A DNA stretch of 64,000 nt from Parabacteroides massiliensis (lineage in GTDB: Bacteria > Bacteroidota > Bacteroidia > Bacteroidales > Tannerellaceae). The notes beneath the pieces were generated by a model. It saw only the letters and a program-made list of their open reading frames with translations. It had not been told where the DNA came from and ran no database searches. This document shows positions 1-8,460 of the stretch, one piece after another; position 1 is the stretch's first letter; each line of letters starts with the position of its first letter. The DNA is taken from contig NZ_LT700191.1 of NCBI RefSeq assembly GCF_900155425.1, positions 483,918 through 547,917 of the forward strand. The letters are read 5' to 3'. The translations under genes and the position numbers were made by a program.

Positions 1-372
1 GAGAAAGCAAAAGCCTTCTGCAGGGAAAAAGGGATCGGGATCGGTGATACCGCTGTGGAAATCATCCGGCTCAAGAATAATGCCTCGGACAACTTTCTGC
101 AGGTAGTCACTCCACTGGACCCGGCCGAAGTACTGGCTAAAATCCCGGCATGCGAAGCGATCGTAGTGACAGGGCAAAAAGCGATGGACACGCTTATCGC
201 CATGCTGCCTCCGGTAGAAGAGCCCAAAGTCGGCTCCTACTCCCGTTTTGCCCTGTCGGGCCGCATCTTCCGCCTCTACCGCATGCCCTCTTCCTCCAGG
301 GCTTATCCCAAACCGTTGGAAGAAAAGGCAGCAGTATATAGAGGAATGTTCGAAGATTTAAGAATGGTATAA
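1..372 (+). CDS. Uracil-DNA glycosylase superfamily protein, C-terminal part
   Basis: The reading frame is open from base 1, so the start lies outside the window; 123 codons remain. The visible part carries an IVVTGQKAMDTL segment and the motif RMPSSSRAYP near the C-terminus. That motif looks like the second active-site loop of the UDG/Mug/hypoxanthine glycosylase superfamily (HPS or MPS followed by S/R). Bacteroidales have a conserved family of about 190 aa ending this way, annotated as uracil-DNA glycosylase family protein, so about 70 N-terminal residues including the catalytic loop are missing here. The expected role is cytosolic base-excision repair of deaminated bases. Which base it removes cannot be told from this fragment. 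Confidence 0.7.
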   Translation, partial: EKAKAFCREKGIGIGDTAVEIIRLKNNASDNFLQVVTPLDPAEVLAKIPACEAIVVTGQKAMDTLIAMLPPVEEPKVGSYSRFALSGRIFRLYRMPSSSRAYPKPLEEKAAVYRGMFEDLRMV

Positions 373-399
373 CGTAGGGGCAGGGCTCTGCTCTGCCCA
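373..399. repeat. Dispersed 27-bp intergenic repeat, copy 1
   Basis: It begins one base after the stop codon of the glycosylase-like gene, between it and the convergent glutamine synthetase gene. The same 27 bases recur exactly at 59432-59458. The segment contains GGGCAG and CTGCCC arms that can pair. The position between two 3' ends fits a REP-like element doubling as a bidirectional terminator; that role is inferred. Confidence 0.65.
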
Positions 400-432
400 C
401 CGTAACCACTGGACGGATAGAAAAAACATCAT

Positions 433-1935
433 TTATCCGCAATGAAAATACCGTTTCACCAGTTCAAGCATTCCTTCGGGATCATTTTTCAGGTCTTCGC
501 GCAATGTCGTGTCGTTATAGCTTTCCAGTTTTTTCAGGATACCGTCGATCATGCTCGGACTAAAGACATTATGCTGTTCGAATACAGCCCTTTGCTGTTG
601 CAGGCGTTTGGCCGAAGCGGCACAGCTATCCGGCAACTGGTCCAATGTTTCCAAGCGAGCCTTGTTTTCTTCCTGATGAATATTCACGTTCACATACGTC
701 TTCTCGGCCACATCCAACGCATCGGGGATTTCAAACCCGTAGCGGCAAGCGACTGCCAATCCCGCCAGTAACTGATATAAATCGGCCGATCCGTCAGGCG
801 AACGCATTTCGACCGTCTGCTTCTGCGTGGTGTCGTAATGGCTGTCTGCTTCCAACGGGTTTGCCAACGAACACATATCCTTCTTGGCGGCCCATCCCAA
901 CGGAACGCGAACCAACACGGAACGGTTACGATCGCCCCAGCAAATATTCGTCGGAGCTTCCTGGTGAGGAACCAGACGGAAATAAGAGGTCGGGTTCGTA
1001 TTGCCGAAAGCCGTAATGGACGGAGCCAACTTCATCATGCCGGCAATTGCCTTACGGGCCGTTTCCGACAAAACACCGTCTTTCAACATCTGGTTCTTGC
1101 CATCTTTCATTATACGCATGTGTATATGCAGGCCGGAACCCGCTTTTCCAGCCGTGATCTTCGGAGCAAACGTAATATTCAAACCGTACTCGTATGCCAG
1201 ATTGCGGATCACCCATTTGGCGATCATCAACTGGTCGGCGGCATCTTCCACCCGTGTCGGCAGGAATTCAATTTCATTCTGTTCGTAGATTTTACCATTC
1301 AAAGTGAAATTACCCACTTCCGAATGTCCGTATTTTATCTGCCCGCCGGCCTGTGCGATATATTGCATACATTGCGTACGGAACTGGTTGAATTTCGCAT
1401 AAGGCCCCGATTCGTGATAACCGCGTTGGTCGGTTGCAGGAAACAATTCTTCCTCATCCGCAATCACATAATACTCCAACTCACCCATCGCTTCGAACTG
1501 CATCCCCGTCACATCCGTAAACGCCTTGCTTGCCTTGTGCAACGTATATTCAGGCGAGCTTTCCAGCGGTTCGCCATCCTTATTAAAGAACGAGCACAGC
1601 ATGCTCAACGTCGGCAATTCGGAAAAAGGATCGACAAACGCCGTACGGAAACGCGGAATCACATACAGGTCACTGCTACCCGCTTCGATAAACGAAAACA
1701 GGCTGGAACCGTCCACACGCTCCCCGCAAGTCAGGATTGCGTCCAGATATGCCGCATTGTTAATAACAAAATTCAATGTCTTCAAGCGCCCGTCACCGGC
1801 AGGATACATAAAGTTCACCATCCGGATATTCTTCTCCTTAATATACGATACGATATCCGCCTTTGTAAATTCGGAAGCCGGCTTCTGAAGAAACTCAACC
1901 AAGAGGTTGGCATTCATGTCTAATTCGTTTTTCAT
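433..1935 (-). CDS. Glutamine synthetase (class I-like, 500 aa)
   Basis: It would make glutamine from glutamate, ammonia and ATP in the cytosol. An N-terminal beta-grasp domain (about residues 25-110) precedes a large catalytic domain. Recognisable signatures are GELEYYVI, the AGSGLHIHM metal and ATP site, NPTSYFRLVP and the NRSVLVRVPLG loop. The length is that of the roughly 500-aa Bacteroidales form, longer than the 470-aa enterobacterial GlnA and much shorter than the 700-aa type III enzyme also common in this order. A second Met at residue 7 is a possible start. A TATATTTG promoter element lies about 40 bases upstream. Two glutamate dehydrogenases elsewhere in the window complete a nitrogen-assimilation set. 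I cannot exclude a related gamma-glutamyl ligase, but the metal-site motifs favour true glutamine synthetase. Confidence 0.85.
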   Translation of the reverse strand: MKNELDMNANLLVEFLQKPASEFTKADIVSYIKEKNIRMVNFMYPAGDGRLKTLNFVINNAAYLDAILTCGERVDGSSLFSFIEAGSSDLYVIPRFRTAFVDPFSELPTLSMLCSFFNKDGEPLESSPEYTLHKASKAFTDVTGMQFEAMGELEYYVIADEEELFPATDQRGYHESGPYAKFNQFRTQCMQYIAQAGGQIKYGHSEVGNFTLNGKIYEQNEIEFLPTRVEDAADQLMIAKWVIRNLAYEYGLNITFAPKITAGKAGSGLHIHMRIMKDGKNQMLKDGVLSETARKAIAGMMKLAPSITAFGNTNPTSYFRLVPHQEAPTNICWGDRNRSVLVRVPLGWAAKKDMCSLANPLEADSHYDTTQKQTVEMRSPDGSADLYQLLAGLAVACRYGFEIPDALDVAEKTYVNVNIHQEENKARLETLDQLPDSCAASAKRLQQQRAVFEQHNVFSPSMIDGILKKLESYNDTTLREDLKNDPEGMLELVKRYFHCG

Positions 1936-1972
1936 GTCTTTGTTGATTGTTTTTAAGATTACTTGATATTCA

Positions 1973-1980
1973 CAAATATA
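1973..1980 (-). promoter_or_regulatory. -7 element of the glutamine synthetase promoter
   Basis: Read on the minus strand this is TATATTTG, matching the Bacteroidetes -7 consensus TAnnTTTG, about 38 bases before the start codon. A TTTTG lies further upstream as a possible -33 element. Confidence 0.6.
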
Positions 1981-2039
1981 ATCAAAACCTTCTCAATGTA
2001 CAAAACAAGTAAAACCTTTTATATTCGATTTATCTTTCT

Positions 2040-2047
2040 TATCTTTG
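2040..2047 (+). promoter_or_regulatory. -7 element before the 75-aa gene
   Basis: TATCTTTG, 27 bases before the ATG at 2075. It matches TAnnTTTG and faces away from the glutamine synthetase promoter. This supports the small gene being real. Confidence 0.55.
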
Positions 2048-2074
2048 TAAAGACAGACAATAAAAACGAAGTTT

Positions 2075-2302
2075 ATGATAAAAGAGAGTAGTATAACAGA
2101 TATGTACATGAATGTTCTATCCTCCCTCACAGCAGACGAAAAGCTTGATTTAATCAGTAAACTTTCCGAATCTCTCAGAAAGACAAAGAAAGAAAAAAAA
2201 GTCGCAGCTGATCCTTTTGCCTGCTACAAAGGAGATTGGGAAGATGATCTTCCACGCACATTCACCGCAATTCCAAATCTTATAATTGAAAATTGGGAAT
2301 AA
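2075..2302 (+). CDS. Small acidic protein, possible antitoxin-like
   Basis: This 75-aa protein is not recognised with certainty. Residues 5-40 (VLSSLTADEKLDLISKLSES) form an amphipathic helix followed by a lysine-rich stretch. The tail DPFACYKGDWEDD is reminiscent of the toxin-binding tails of small antitoxins in VapBC-like and DUF2281-like systems. No toxin gene follows: the next feature is tRNA-Trp, 46 bases downstream. It has its own TAnnTTTG promoter. It may be a solitary antitoxin left after loss of its partner, or a stand-alone regulator; both are inference. Confidence 0.5.
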   Translation: MIKESSITDMYMNVLSSLTADEKLDLISKLSESLRKTKKEKKVAADPFACYKGDWEDDLPRTFTAIPNLIIENWE

Positions 2303-2306
2303 GGAA

Positions 2307-2337
2307 TTTGTTTATTCAGAATATTCTCTTACCTTTG
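2307..2337 (+). promoter_or_regulatory. Promoter of tRNA-Trp (-33 and -7)
   Basis: TTTG at 2307-2310 and TACCTTTG at 2330-2337 are separated by 19 bases, a textbook Bacteroidetes promoter. The tRNA 5' end is 12 bases beyond. Confidence 0.75.
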
Positions 2338-2348
2338 CACCCGCAAAC

Positions 2349-2421
2349 ACGGAAGTAGCTCAGTTGGTAGAGCACTGGTCTCCAAAACCAGGTGTCGGGA
2401 GTTCGAGCCTCTCCTTCCGTG
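2349..2421 (+). tRNA. tRNA-Trp (anticodon CCA)
   Basis: A full cloverleaf of 73 nt can be drawn. The acceptor ACGGAAG pairs with CTTCCGT, the D arm is GCTC/GAGC, the anticodon arm is CTGGT-CTCCAAA-ACCAG with anticodon CCA, and the T arm is GGGAG-TTCGAGC-CTCTC. The discriminator is G, as expected for Trp. CCA is not encoded. Confidence 0.95.
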
Positions 2422-2433
2422 CTAAAAAAAGAA

Positions 2434-2769
2434 TCATCTCGATTTCAACAATTCCGCAACCTGTTCCCCCAGTACAATATTCAATACCTGATCTTTTTTA
2501 TCGCCATCCAATTTAATTTGCAGAACTGCTTCTGTCGCTGTTCCATGACCTTTTGCCACAACATATTTATCTGGAAATGTAATAACATCTATTACAGGCA
2601 TCTGCAAAGCCTTTGCAATTTGCAATAATGTATTATATTTCAATTCACGCTCACCCGACATGATCAAGCTAAACCCCGCCTGTTTCATTCCAATCTGCAT
2701 AGCAAGATATTCCTGCGAATAGCCTTTATTCCTTCGAATTGTATCAATATTCTCCAATATACCGTTCAT
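2434..2769 (-). CDS. XRE-family helix-turn-helix regulator
   Basis: A 111-aa DNA-binding protein. Residues 5-65 are a Cro/C1-type HTH (IRRNKGYSQEYLAMQIG as helices 1-2, then a recognition helix running into SGERELKYNTLLQIAKAL). The C-terminal 45 residues (beta-rich, GTATEAVLQIKLD, then a helix LGEQVAELLKSR) may be for dimerisation. It ends 13 bases from the tRNA-Trp 3' end, convergent with it, a site often used by integrating elements, but no integrase is present. The 344-bp gap before the next gene holds several TTGCAA-type half-sites it could bind. Targets are unknown. Confidence 0.75.
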   Translation of the reverse strand: MNGILENIDTIRRNKGYSQEYLAMQIGMKQAGFSLIMSGERELKYNTLLQIAKALQMPVIDVITFPDKYVVAKGHGTATEAVLQIKLDGDKKDQVLNIVLGEQVAELLKSR

Positions 2770-3113
2770 ACTCTCAAATTAACAATTGTCTAAGAAGAAA
2801 AAAATGCATACCCCGCAATATTTTATTGCAATTAGTTTTGCTTATATAACATTTTGCAATATATTTGCCGCAAATACAAATTAAAACTATTAACAAGGAT
2901 TGTGTTTACAAAGTTTACCTTTTAATCAATCAAGATAGTAGTTAACCTAAAAGTAAGTAATACAGAATCAAATGTAATAATTTTTCATTTAAAATATATG
3001 TTTCATTTAATACTTGTTGCCTATGACCTACAACCTCCAAATTCTATTTTTTTAGCTGGATAGCAATATCCATATTAGTTTTTTAACCTTATATTCATTT
3101 AATATCCAAACAC
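2770..3113. other. AT-rich divergent control region
   Basis: No gene is visible. It separates the XRE regulator (minus) from the SusC gene (plus). A TATATTTG near 2855 is a candidate -7 element for the SusC gene and would leave a leader of about 230 nt. Repeated GCAATA, TTGCAA and TTGC words around 2815-2875 could be operator half-sites. No ECF/FecR genes precede this SusC/SusD pair, so the neighbouring regulator is the only local candidate. Confidence 0.35.
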
Positions 3114-6100
3114 ATGGAAAGAAATTCTTTAAACCATTTTTTCAGGCTGTTTTGCTGTTTTATGCTTTGCATCATGTTTACAGCTACGGCATTTGCACAA
3201 CAAAAGACCATAAAGGGGACCGTAGTGGATGCGACCGGTGAACCCTTAATCGGTGTCAACGTATCAGTAAAAGGGACAACTATCGGTATAATCACCGATA
3301 TGGATGGTAATTACACACTGGAAGTACCCTCTAATTCGACTATCGTCTTTTCCTACATCGGCTATCAATCCCAAGAAATTCCGGTAGGAAACCAATCAAC
3401 GATCAATGTAACTTTAAAAGAAGACACTCAAAAATTAGACGAAGTTGTTGTTGTCGGTTATGGTACACAAAAGAAAGTGACTGTGACCGGTTCTGTTGCC
3501 AGTGTAACGGGTGAAGAATTGAAAGCATCCCCAACAACCAACTTAACCAACGGTATGGTAGGCCGTATGCCTGGAGTCATCGGTTTCCAAACAGCCGACG
3601 AACCGGGAGGTGGCGGTACGACAATTCGTATACGTGGTACAAATTCTCTTGGAAGTAATGATCCTTTGGTTGTAATCGATGGCGTACCCGACCGTGATGG
3701 CGGTATGAACCGTTTGAATCCGACCGAAATCGAATCAATTTCTGTATTAAAAGACGCTTCTGCGGCCATTTATGGCGCACGTGCTGCCAATGGAGTTATT
3801 TTGATTACAACCAAGCGTGGTAAAGAAGGCAAACCGGTCGTTTCATTCAACGCAAGTGCCGGTTTTTCACAGCCAACCCGCCTACCCAAAATGACCAATT
3901 CATACGAATATGCGACCATGTTGAACGAAGTTCTTCCGGGTTCTTTCTCTGATGAACAACTCGAGGGTTTCCGTACGCATGCCAATCCGTGGAAATATCC
4001 GGATACAGACTGGTTTGATGAAATCGTAAAAGGTGCCTCTCCTCTGTACCGCGCAGATATCGGCATATCCGGAGGTACTGAAAAAGTGAAATATTATGCG
4101 AACTTCGGAGCAAACGGTGAAGATGGCCTGTACAGAAATTCAGCCAACCGCTACGACCAATACAGCTTGCGTACAAACTTGGATGTCAAGACCAGTAAGT
4201 ATGTAGACTTTCAGTTAGGTGTAACCGCCCGTTTGGAGGACACCAAATATCCGGCTAAAGGAGCAGGCGATATTTTCGGTGCAGCCCGCCGTTCTCGTCC
4301 CGACCAAGTAGCATGGTGGCCTTCAGGTGAACCCGGTCCTGCCGTTGAGCGTGGAGACAACCCGGCCGTAACCAGTACAGACTTAGCCGGCTTCGACCAC
4401 TACAAAAACCAGTACATCCAAAACAATTTGTCGGTTAATATAAAAGTACCTTGGATCGAAGGCCTGACTTTACGTGGAAACGGTTCTTATGACATCCACT
4501 TCCAAAATCGCCGTTTGATGAAAAAACCGGTTTACTTGTACACATGGGATGGTGTAACCGAAGGAAGCGAAGGTTTGAACGCATCTAAACAATGGTTGGA
4601 CACTCCGCAATTAGAGCGTAAACACAGCGAGCAAATCGGTTGGATGTTAAATGGACTAATCGACTACAACCGTACATTCGGACAACACACTATAGGTGTG
4701 ACTTTCGGTATGGAAGGGCAGAAAAAGCAATATGAAGAAACATGGGCATTCCGTCAGGGCTTCATCTCCGATTCCAAACCCGAATTGAGTTTAGGTGGTG
4801 AAGAAGGCCAGTCTGCAAGAGGTTATTCTTGGAAAGAAACCCGATTGAACTATTTCGGACGTGTTTCTTATAACTACTTGGAACGCTACTTATTCGAATT
4901 TGTTTGGCGTGCAGACGGTTCTTACCGTTTCCCGAAAGAGAGCCGCTATGGATTCTTCCCCGGCGTTTCTATGGCTTGGCGTGCTTCCGAAGAAAATTGG
5001 TGGAAAGATAATATCCGCTTTATTGACTACTTCAAATTGCGTGGTTCGGTTTCTCAAACCGGTAACGATGCATTGGTAGACGGAGATGGCAACTATGACC
5101 ACTCCATCCAATATCTGACAACTTACGCATTCAACAATGCCGGTACAGTATTCGGCGGTCAGGAGAACAAACGTCTCTACCCGAGCCGTACTCCGAATCC
5201 GAATATCACTTGGGAAGTAGGTACGACATACAATGTCGGTTTGGATTTCAAATTCTTGCAGAACCGCTTGAGTTGGGAAACAGACATTTTCTATCACAAA
5301 CGTACTAACATGTTGATCTCCCGTAACGCCTCTCTTCCTGAAATCACAGGTATCACATTACCACGTGAGAACTTGGGCGAAATGAAGAACCGAGGTTTCG
5401 AATCTTTGATCAGTTGGCAGGATAAAATCGGGGAAGTCGAATATGGAGCATCTCTGAACATGACTTATGCACGTAACAAAATCACATTCTGGGATGAAGT
5501 GCAAAATGTACCCGAATACCAATTCTCGACCGGCAGACCGGTAGGAAGCCGTAATATGCTACTCTATGTCGCAGACGGTATTTTCCATACGCAAGCAGAA
5601 ATCGATGAAGCACGCGCAAAAGGCTTATTATATTCAGACAACACCGTTCCGGGTGACATTCGTTTCAAAGATATGAATGGTGACGGTAAAATAGACGGTT
5701 TGGATCGTATCCGTCCGGAAAAGAACCAGGAACCTCGTTTTGTTGCCGGTCTGACCCTGACCGCCAAATGGAAAGGCTTCGATTTGATGATGTTATGGCA
5801 AGGTGCAACCGGTGCCGAAGTGTATATCGAAACATGGTCCGGCTTGGTTGGCAACTTCTTGAAGAGTGACTACGAAAAACGTTGGACACCGGAAAATCCG
5901 TATTCCGAAGGTCCACGCACATGGGACCGTGAAAACCAATATTGGATCAACAACGACAATACCTATTTCATGAGAAACGCAAATTACCTGCGTCTGAAAA
6001 ATATCGAATTGGGTTACACATTCAATTTCGACGGATTGAAAAAAGCAGGCATTTCCAATTTGCGCCTCTACACCAACGGAACCAACTTGATTACTATCGA

Positions 6101-6197
6101 TGGTGTTAAAGATGCAGACCCGGAACAGCGTGACGCCAGCTTAGGAGGCTATCCTTTGAGAAAAATTATCAACTTCGGAGTTCAAGCAACATTTTAA
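3114..6197 (+). CDS. SusC/RagA-family TonB-linked outer-membrane transporter
   Basis: This 1027-aa protein would import an oligosaccharide or similar ligand across the outer membrane using TonB energy. A signal peptide covers residues 1-29 (cleavage after TAFAQ). A carboxypeptidase-regulatory-like domain follows (about 31-115, KTIKGTVVDATGEPLIGVN), then the plug (from DEVVVVGYGTQKK), then the beta-barrel ending in aromatic QATF. There is no STN domain, so it is not expected to signal through a FecR anti-sigma factor. The SusD partner starts 12 bases after its stop. Downstream oxidoreductase and beta-galactosidase genes suggest a galactose- or glucose-containing glycan, but they have their own promoter. 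Confidence 0.95.
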   Translation: MERNSLNHFFRLFCCFMLCIMFTATAFAQQKTIKGTVVDATGEPLIGVNVSVKGTTIGIITDMDGNYTLEVPSNSTIVFSYIGYQSQEIPVGNQSTINVTLKEDTQKLDEVVVVGYGTQKKVTVTGSVASVTGEELKASPTTNLTNGMVGRMPGVIGFQTADEPGGGGTTIRIRGTNSLGSNDPLVVIDGVPDRDGGMNRLNPTEIESISVLKDASAAIYGARAANGVILITTKRGKEGKPVVSFNASAGFSQPTRLPKMTNSYEYATMLNEVLPGSFSDEQLEGFRTHANPWKYPDTDWFDEIVKGASPLYRADIGISGGTEKVKYYANFGANGEDGLYRNSANRYDQYSLRTNLDVKTSKYVDFQLGVTARLEDTKYPAKGAGDIFGAARRSRPDQVAWWPSGEPGPAVERGDNPAVTSTDLAGFDHYKNQYIQNNLSVNIKVPWIEGLTLRGNGSYDIHFQNRRLMKKPVYLYTWDGVTEGSEGLNASKQWLDTPQLERKHSEQIGWMLNGLIDYNRTFGQHTIGVTFGMEGQKKQYEETWAFRQGFISDSKPELSLGGEEGQSARGYSWKETRLNYFGRVSYNYLERYLFEFVWRADGSYRFPKESRYGFFPGVSMAWRASEENWWKDNIRFIDYFKLRGSVSQTGNDALVDGDGNYDHSIQYLTTYAFNNAGTVFGGQENKRLYPSRTPNPNITWEVGTTYNVGLDFKFLQNRLSWETDIFYHKRTNMLISRNASLPEITGITLPRENLGEMKNRGFESLISWQDKIGEVEYGASLNMTYARNKITFWDEVQNVPEYQFSTGRPVGSRNMLLYVADGIFHTQAEIDEARAKGLLYSDNTVPGDIRFKDMNGDGKIDGLDRIRPEKNQEPRFVAGLTLTAKWKGFDLMMLWQGATGAEVYIETWSGLVGNFLKSDYEKRWTPENPYSEGPRTWDRENQYWINNDNTYFMRNANYLRLKNIELGYTFNFDGLKKAGISNLRLYTNGTNLITIDGVKDADPEQRDASLGGYPLRKIINFGVQATF

Positions 6198-6209
6198 AAG
6201 GTAATTATT

Positions 6210-8144
6210 ATGAAAACAAAATTGAAATATATCTGCCTTTCGGCAGCAGCGGGACTGACACTTTCACTCAGCTCTTGTTCTGACTTCATGGATCTGACAC
6301 CTGAAGACCAGTATGACGAAACAACAGTCTGGTCGGATGCTGATTTGGCAAAAACAGTTGTTAACGATGTCTATTCGTATGTATGCGATATAGCACAAGA
6401 AGTAAATCCCGATGCCTGGACAGACGATGCTTTCTTTACGCACGTGTATGGATGCCGTGATATCAACGAGGCAACAGTCTCCCCCAGCAACTTGGCCGCT
6501 TACGATCGTGACGACTGCCCGTTCAAATGGAGCAAACAATACAAAGGAATCTATCGTGCCAACTTGGTTTTGGCCAATATCGACAACGTACCCGAAAAAA
6601 CAGGTGTTAACATAAGCGTATTGAAGGGAGAGACTTATTTCCTTCGGGCATATATCTACACAGAGTTACTCCGTGGTTTCGGTGGCGTACCCATCGTCGA
6701 CAAAGTGTATAGCATCGAAGAAGCCTCGGCCTTAGAGCTACCGCGTGCCAATGTCGCAGATGTAATGGATTTTATCCTGAAAGACATCGAACAAGCTATC
6801 AACCTATTACCGGAACAACAAACCGGAACTAATTTAGGTCGTGCGACCAAAGGTGCAGCCAAAGCCTTAAAAGCACGTCTGTTACTGCATGTAGCCAGTC
6901 CTTTGTTTGCAGACCGCACCGTCAACAAATTAGAATGCAACCAATATGCCGGTGACCGTCAGGCTTTGTATCAACAAGCGTTAGATGCGGCTAAAGATGT
7001 TATCAATGACGGAAATTACTCTTTGATCGACTGCAATGCTGGTACAATCAAGGAAATCGCAGAAAAATTCCATAACATCATTATCACAAATAACGAAGAG
7101 ACCATCTGGTCCAAACAGTATGTAAACAAAGATTTGAATGCAGACAACTGGGTCCGGAACCGTGTAGCTTTGTTACATGGGCCGAACGGTTATCACAACT
7201 GGGCAGGAACAGCTCCGACACATGATTTGGTGATGGCATTTGAAACGGAAGATGGAAAAATCCTGAACACACTGTTGAAGCCGGGTGAATCGACTACCGA
7301 GAATCCGTATATGAACCGTGAACCGCGTTTCTACGCAACTATCGGTTATGATGGTGCAGAATGGGGACGTCCCAGAGCTTCCGATGGAGCCGTGTTCGAC
7401 GCTACTCCACTGGGCAACCTGCAATTCGGTTATTATGAGTTAAGTGAAGGCGGTAATAACGTCAATGCTGTATATTCGGTCGATGACGATAACAATCCTA
7501 TCAAACAGGAAAAATTCAATGGCATGGTCGGCGTTGATACCCGCATGAGTCAGATCGAGAACTGGAACGGAACTTACACCGGCTATTTGGAAAAGAAATT
7601 GATCGACGGTTCCGTTTCTGCCAACGAACACAACTTCCAAACTTGCCCGATGCCCTACATCCGCTTGGCTGAAATGTATTTGATTGCAGCAGAAGCTTGC
7701 ATCGAATTAAACAAATTAGACGAAGCCGTAAGTTATCTGGACGCTCTCCGCGGACGTATCGGCCGCCCGGACACCAAAGCAACATTAGCTGTTCGCGGAC
7801 AGGCATTCAACCAGAGTGACCTGCGTGAATTCTTGCGCCATGAACGTCGTGTCGAATTAACTTATGAACATTCACGTTATTACGACATACGTCGCTGGAT
7901 GATTGCACCGGAAATCGGGAACAAGAAATTAACCGGTATCTCAATCGTCGGTCGCCTGAAACCGGGCAAGACAGCCTCTTTACCGTATGTTCATGACGAA
8001 GAAGTCTACAATTACACCTGGACTGTTCTAAATCTGAACTATATTGAGAAACGGAAATGGGACAACAAGATGTATTTCGCACCCATCAAGTTAGAAGAGA
8101 CATTACGTAATCCGGCAATTGCACAAAACCCGTATTATGAATAA
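6210..8144 (+). CDS. SusD/RagB-family glycan-binding lipoprotein
   Basis: The surface lipoprotein partner of the preceding SusC, 644 aa. The lipobox is at about residues 17-23 (LSLSSCSD), so Cys23 would be lipidated. TPR-like alpha-helical SusD features follow: the conserved ETYFLRAYIYTEL helix near 145, RATKGAAKALKARLLLH, and the C-terminal RLAEMYLIAAEACIELN and LRHERRVELTYEHSRYYDIRRW signatures. It lies 12 bases downstream of the SusC gene in one operon. A strong hairpin follows the stop codon. The substrate cannot be read from sequence. Confidence 0.93.
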   Translation: MKTKLKYICLSAAAGLTLSLSSCSDFMDLTPEDQYDETTVWSDADLAKTVVNDVYSYVCDIAQEVNPDAWTDDAFFTHVYGCRDINEATVSPSNLAAYDRDDCPFKWSKQYKGIYRANLVLANIDNVPEKTGVNISVLKGETYFLRAYIYTELLRGFGGVPIVDKVYSIEEASALELPRANVADVMDFILKDIEQAINLLPEQQTGTNLGRATKGAAKALKARLLLHVASPLFADRTVNKLECNQYAGDRQALYQQALDAAKDVINDGNYSLIDCNAGTIKEIAEKFHNIIITNNEETIWSKQYVNKDLNADNWVRNRVALLHGPNGYHNWAGTAPTHDLVMAFETEDGKILNTLLKPGESTTENPYMNREPRFYATIGYDGAEWGRPRASDGAVFDATPLGNLQFGYYELSEGGNNVNAVYSVDDDNNPIKQEKFNGMVGVDTRMSQIENWNGTYTGYLEKKLIDGSVSANEHNFQTCPMPYIRLAEMYLIAAEACIELNKLDEAVSYLDALRGRIGRPDTKATLAVRGQAFNQSDLREFLRHERRVELTYEHSRYYDIRRWMIAPEIGNKKLTGISIVGRLKPGKTASLPYVHDEEVYNYTWTVLNLNYIEKRKWDNKMYFAPIKLEETLRNPAIAQNPYYE

Positions 8145-8170
8145 TATATATTCCTAAACAAATCAGATTG

Positions 8171-8207
8171 GGGCTGTGCCGTAATTCAGATTAACGGCTC
8201 AGCCCCA
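8171..8207 (+). terminator. Hairpin after the SusD gene
   Basis: GGGGCTG and CAGCCCC arms plus an inner GCCGT/ACGGC form a long stem 27 bases after the stop. There is no clear poly-T run on the plus strand. Confidence 0.55.
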
Positions 8208-8208
8208 A

Positions 8209-8364
8209 CTATAAAACATACACAAATTTATCTTCACTGTCAAGAATTCGTTCTGCGTCCAATGCCAAAGCCTCTGAATCTGCATACTCTTGCTTCGACA
8301 CGACATTTTTATCTGAACAAAGAGCTGGCCAAGTTTTGTTACAAGCGATGCATACGCTACACAC
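8209..8364 (-). other. Possible small Cys-rich reading frame or gene relic
   Basis: A 51-codon minus-strand frame from GTG reads CSVCIACNKTWPALCSDKN near its start and EALALDAERILDSEDKF near its end. The closely spaced cysteines look protein-like, but there is no ATG or promoter. It could be the tail of a lost gene, a short metal-binding peptide or chance. Confidence 0.25.
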
Positions 8365-8411
8365 GGCTAATTAATTATTGCAAAACACATTGTACTTATT
8401 ACAACATTTTG

Positions 8412-8419
8412 TAATTTTG
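8412..8419 (+). promoter_or_regulatory. -7 element of the oxidoreductase/GH2 operon
   Basis: TAATTTTG, 42 bases before the ATG at 8461. Together with the hairpin after SusD it shows that the oxidoreductase and beta-galactosidase genes form a separate transcription unit. Confidence 0.55.
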
Positions 8420-8460
8420 GGCAATATCTCAATTCATAGAATTACTAATTTAATAATATC

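Noticed and set aside
838-1923. 361-codon plus-strand frame opposite glutamine synthetase
   Set aside because: Antisense shadow of a clear enzyme gene.
2349-2769. tRNA-Trp as an attachment site for an integrated element
   Set aside because: No integrase and no repeated tRNA 3' end are present nearby; the XRE gene alone is not enough.
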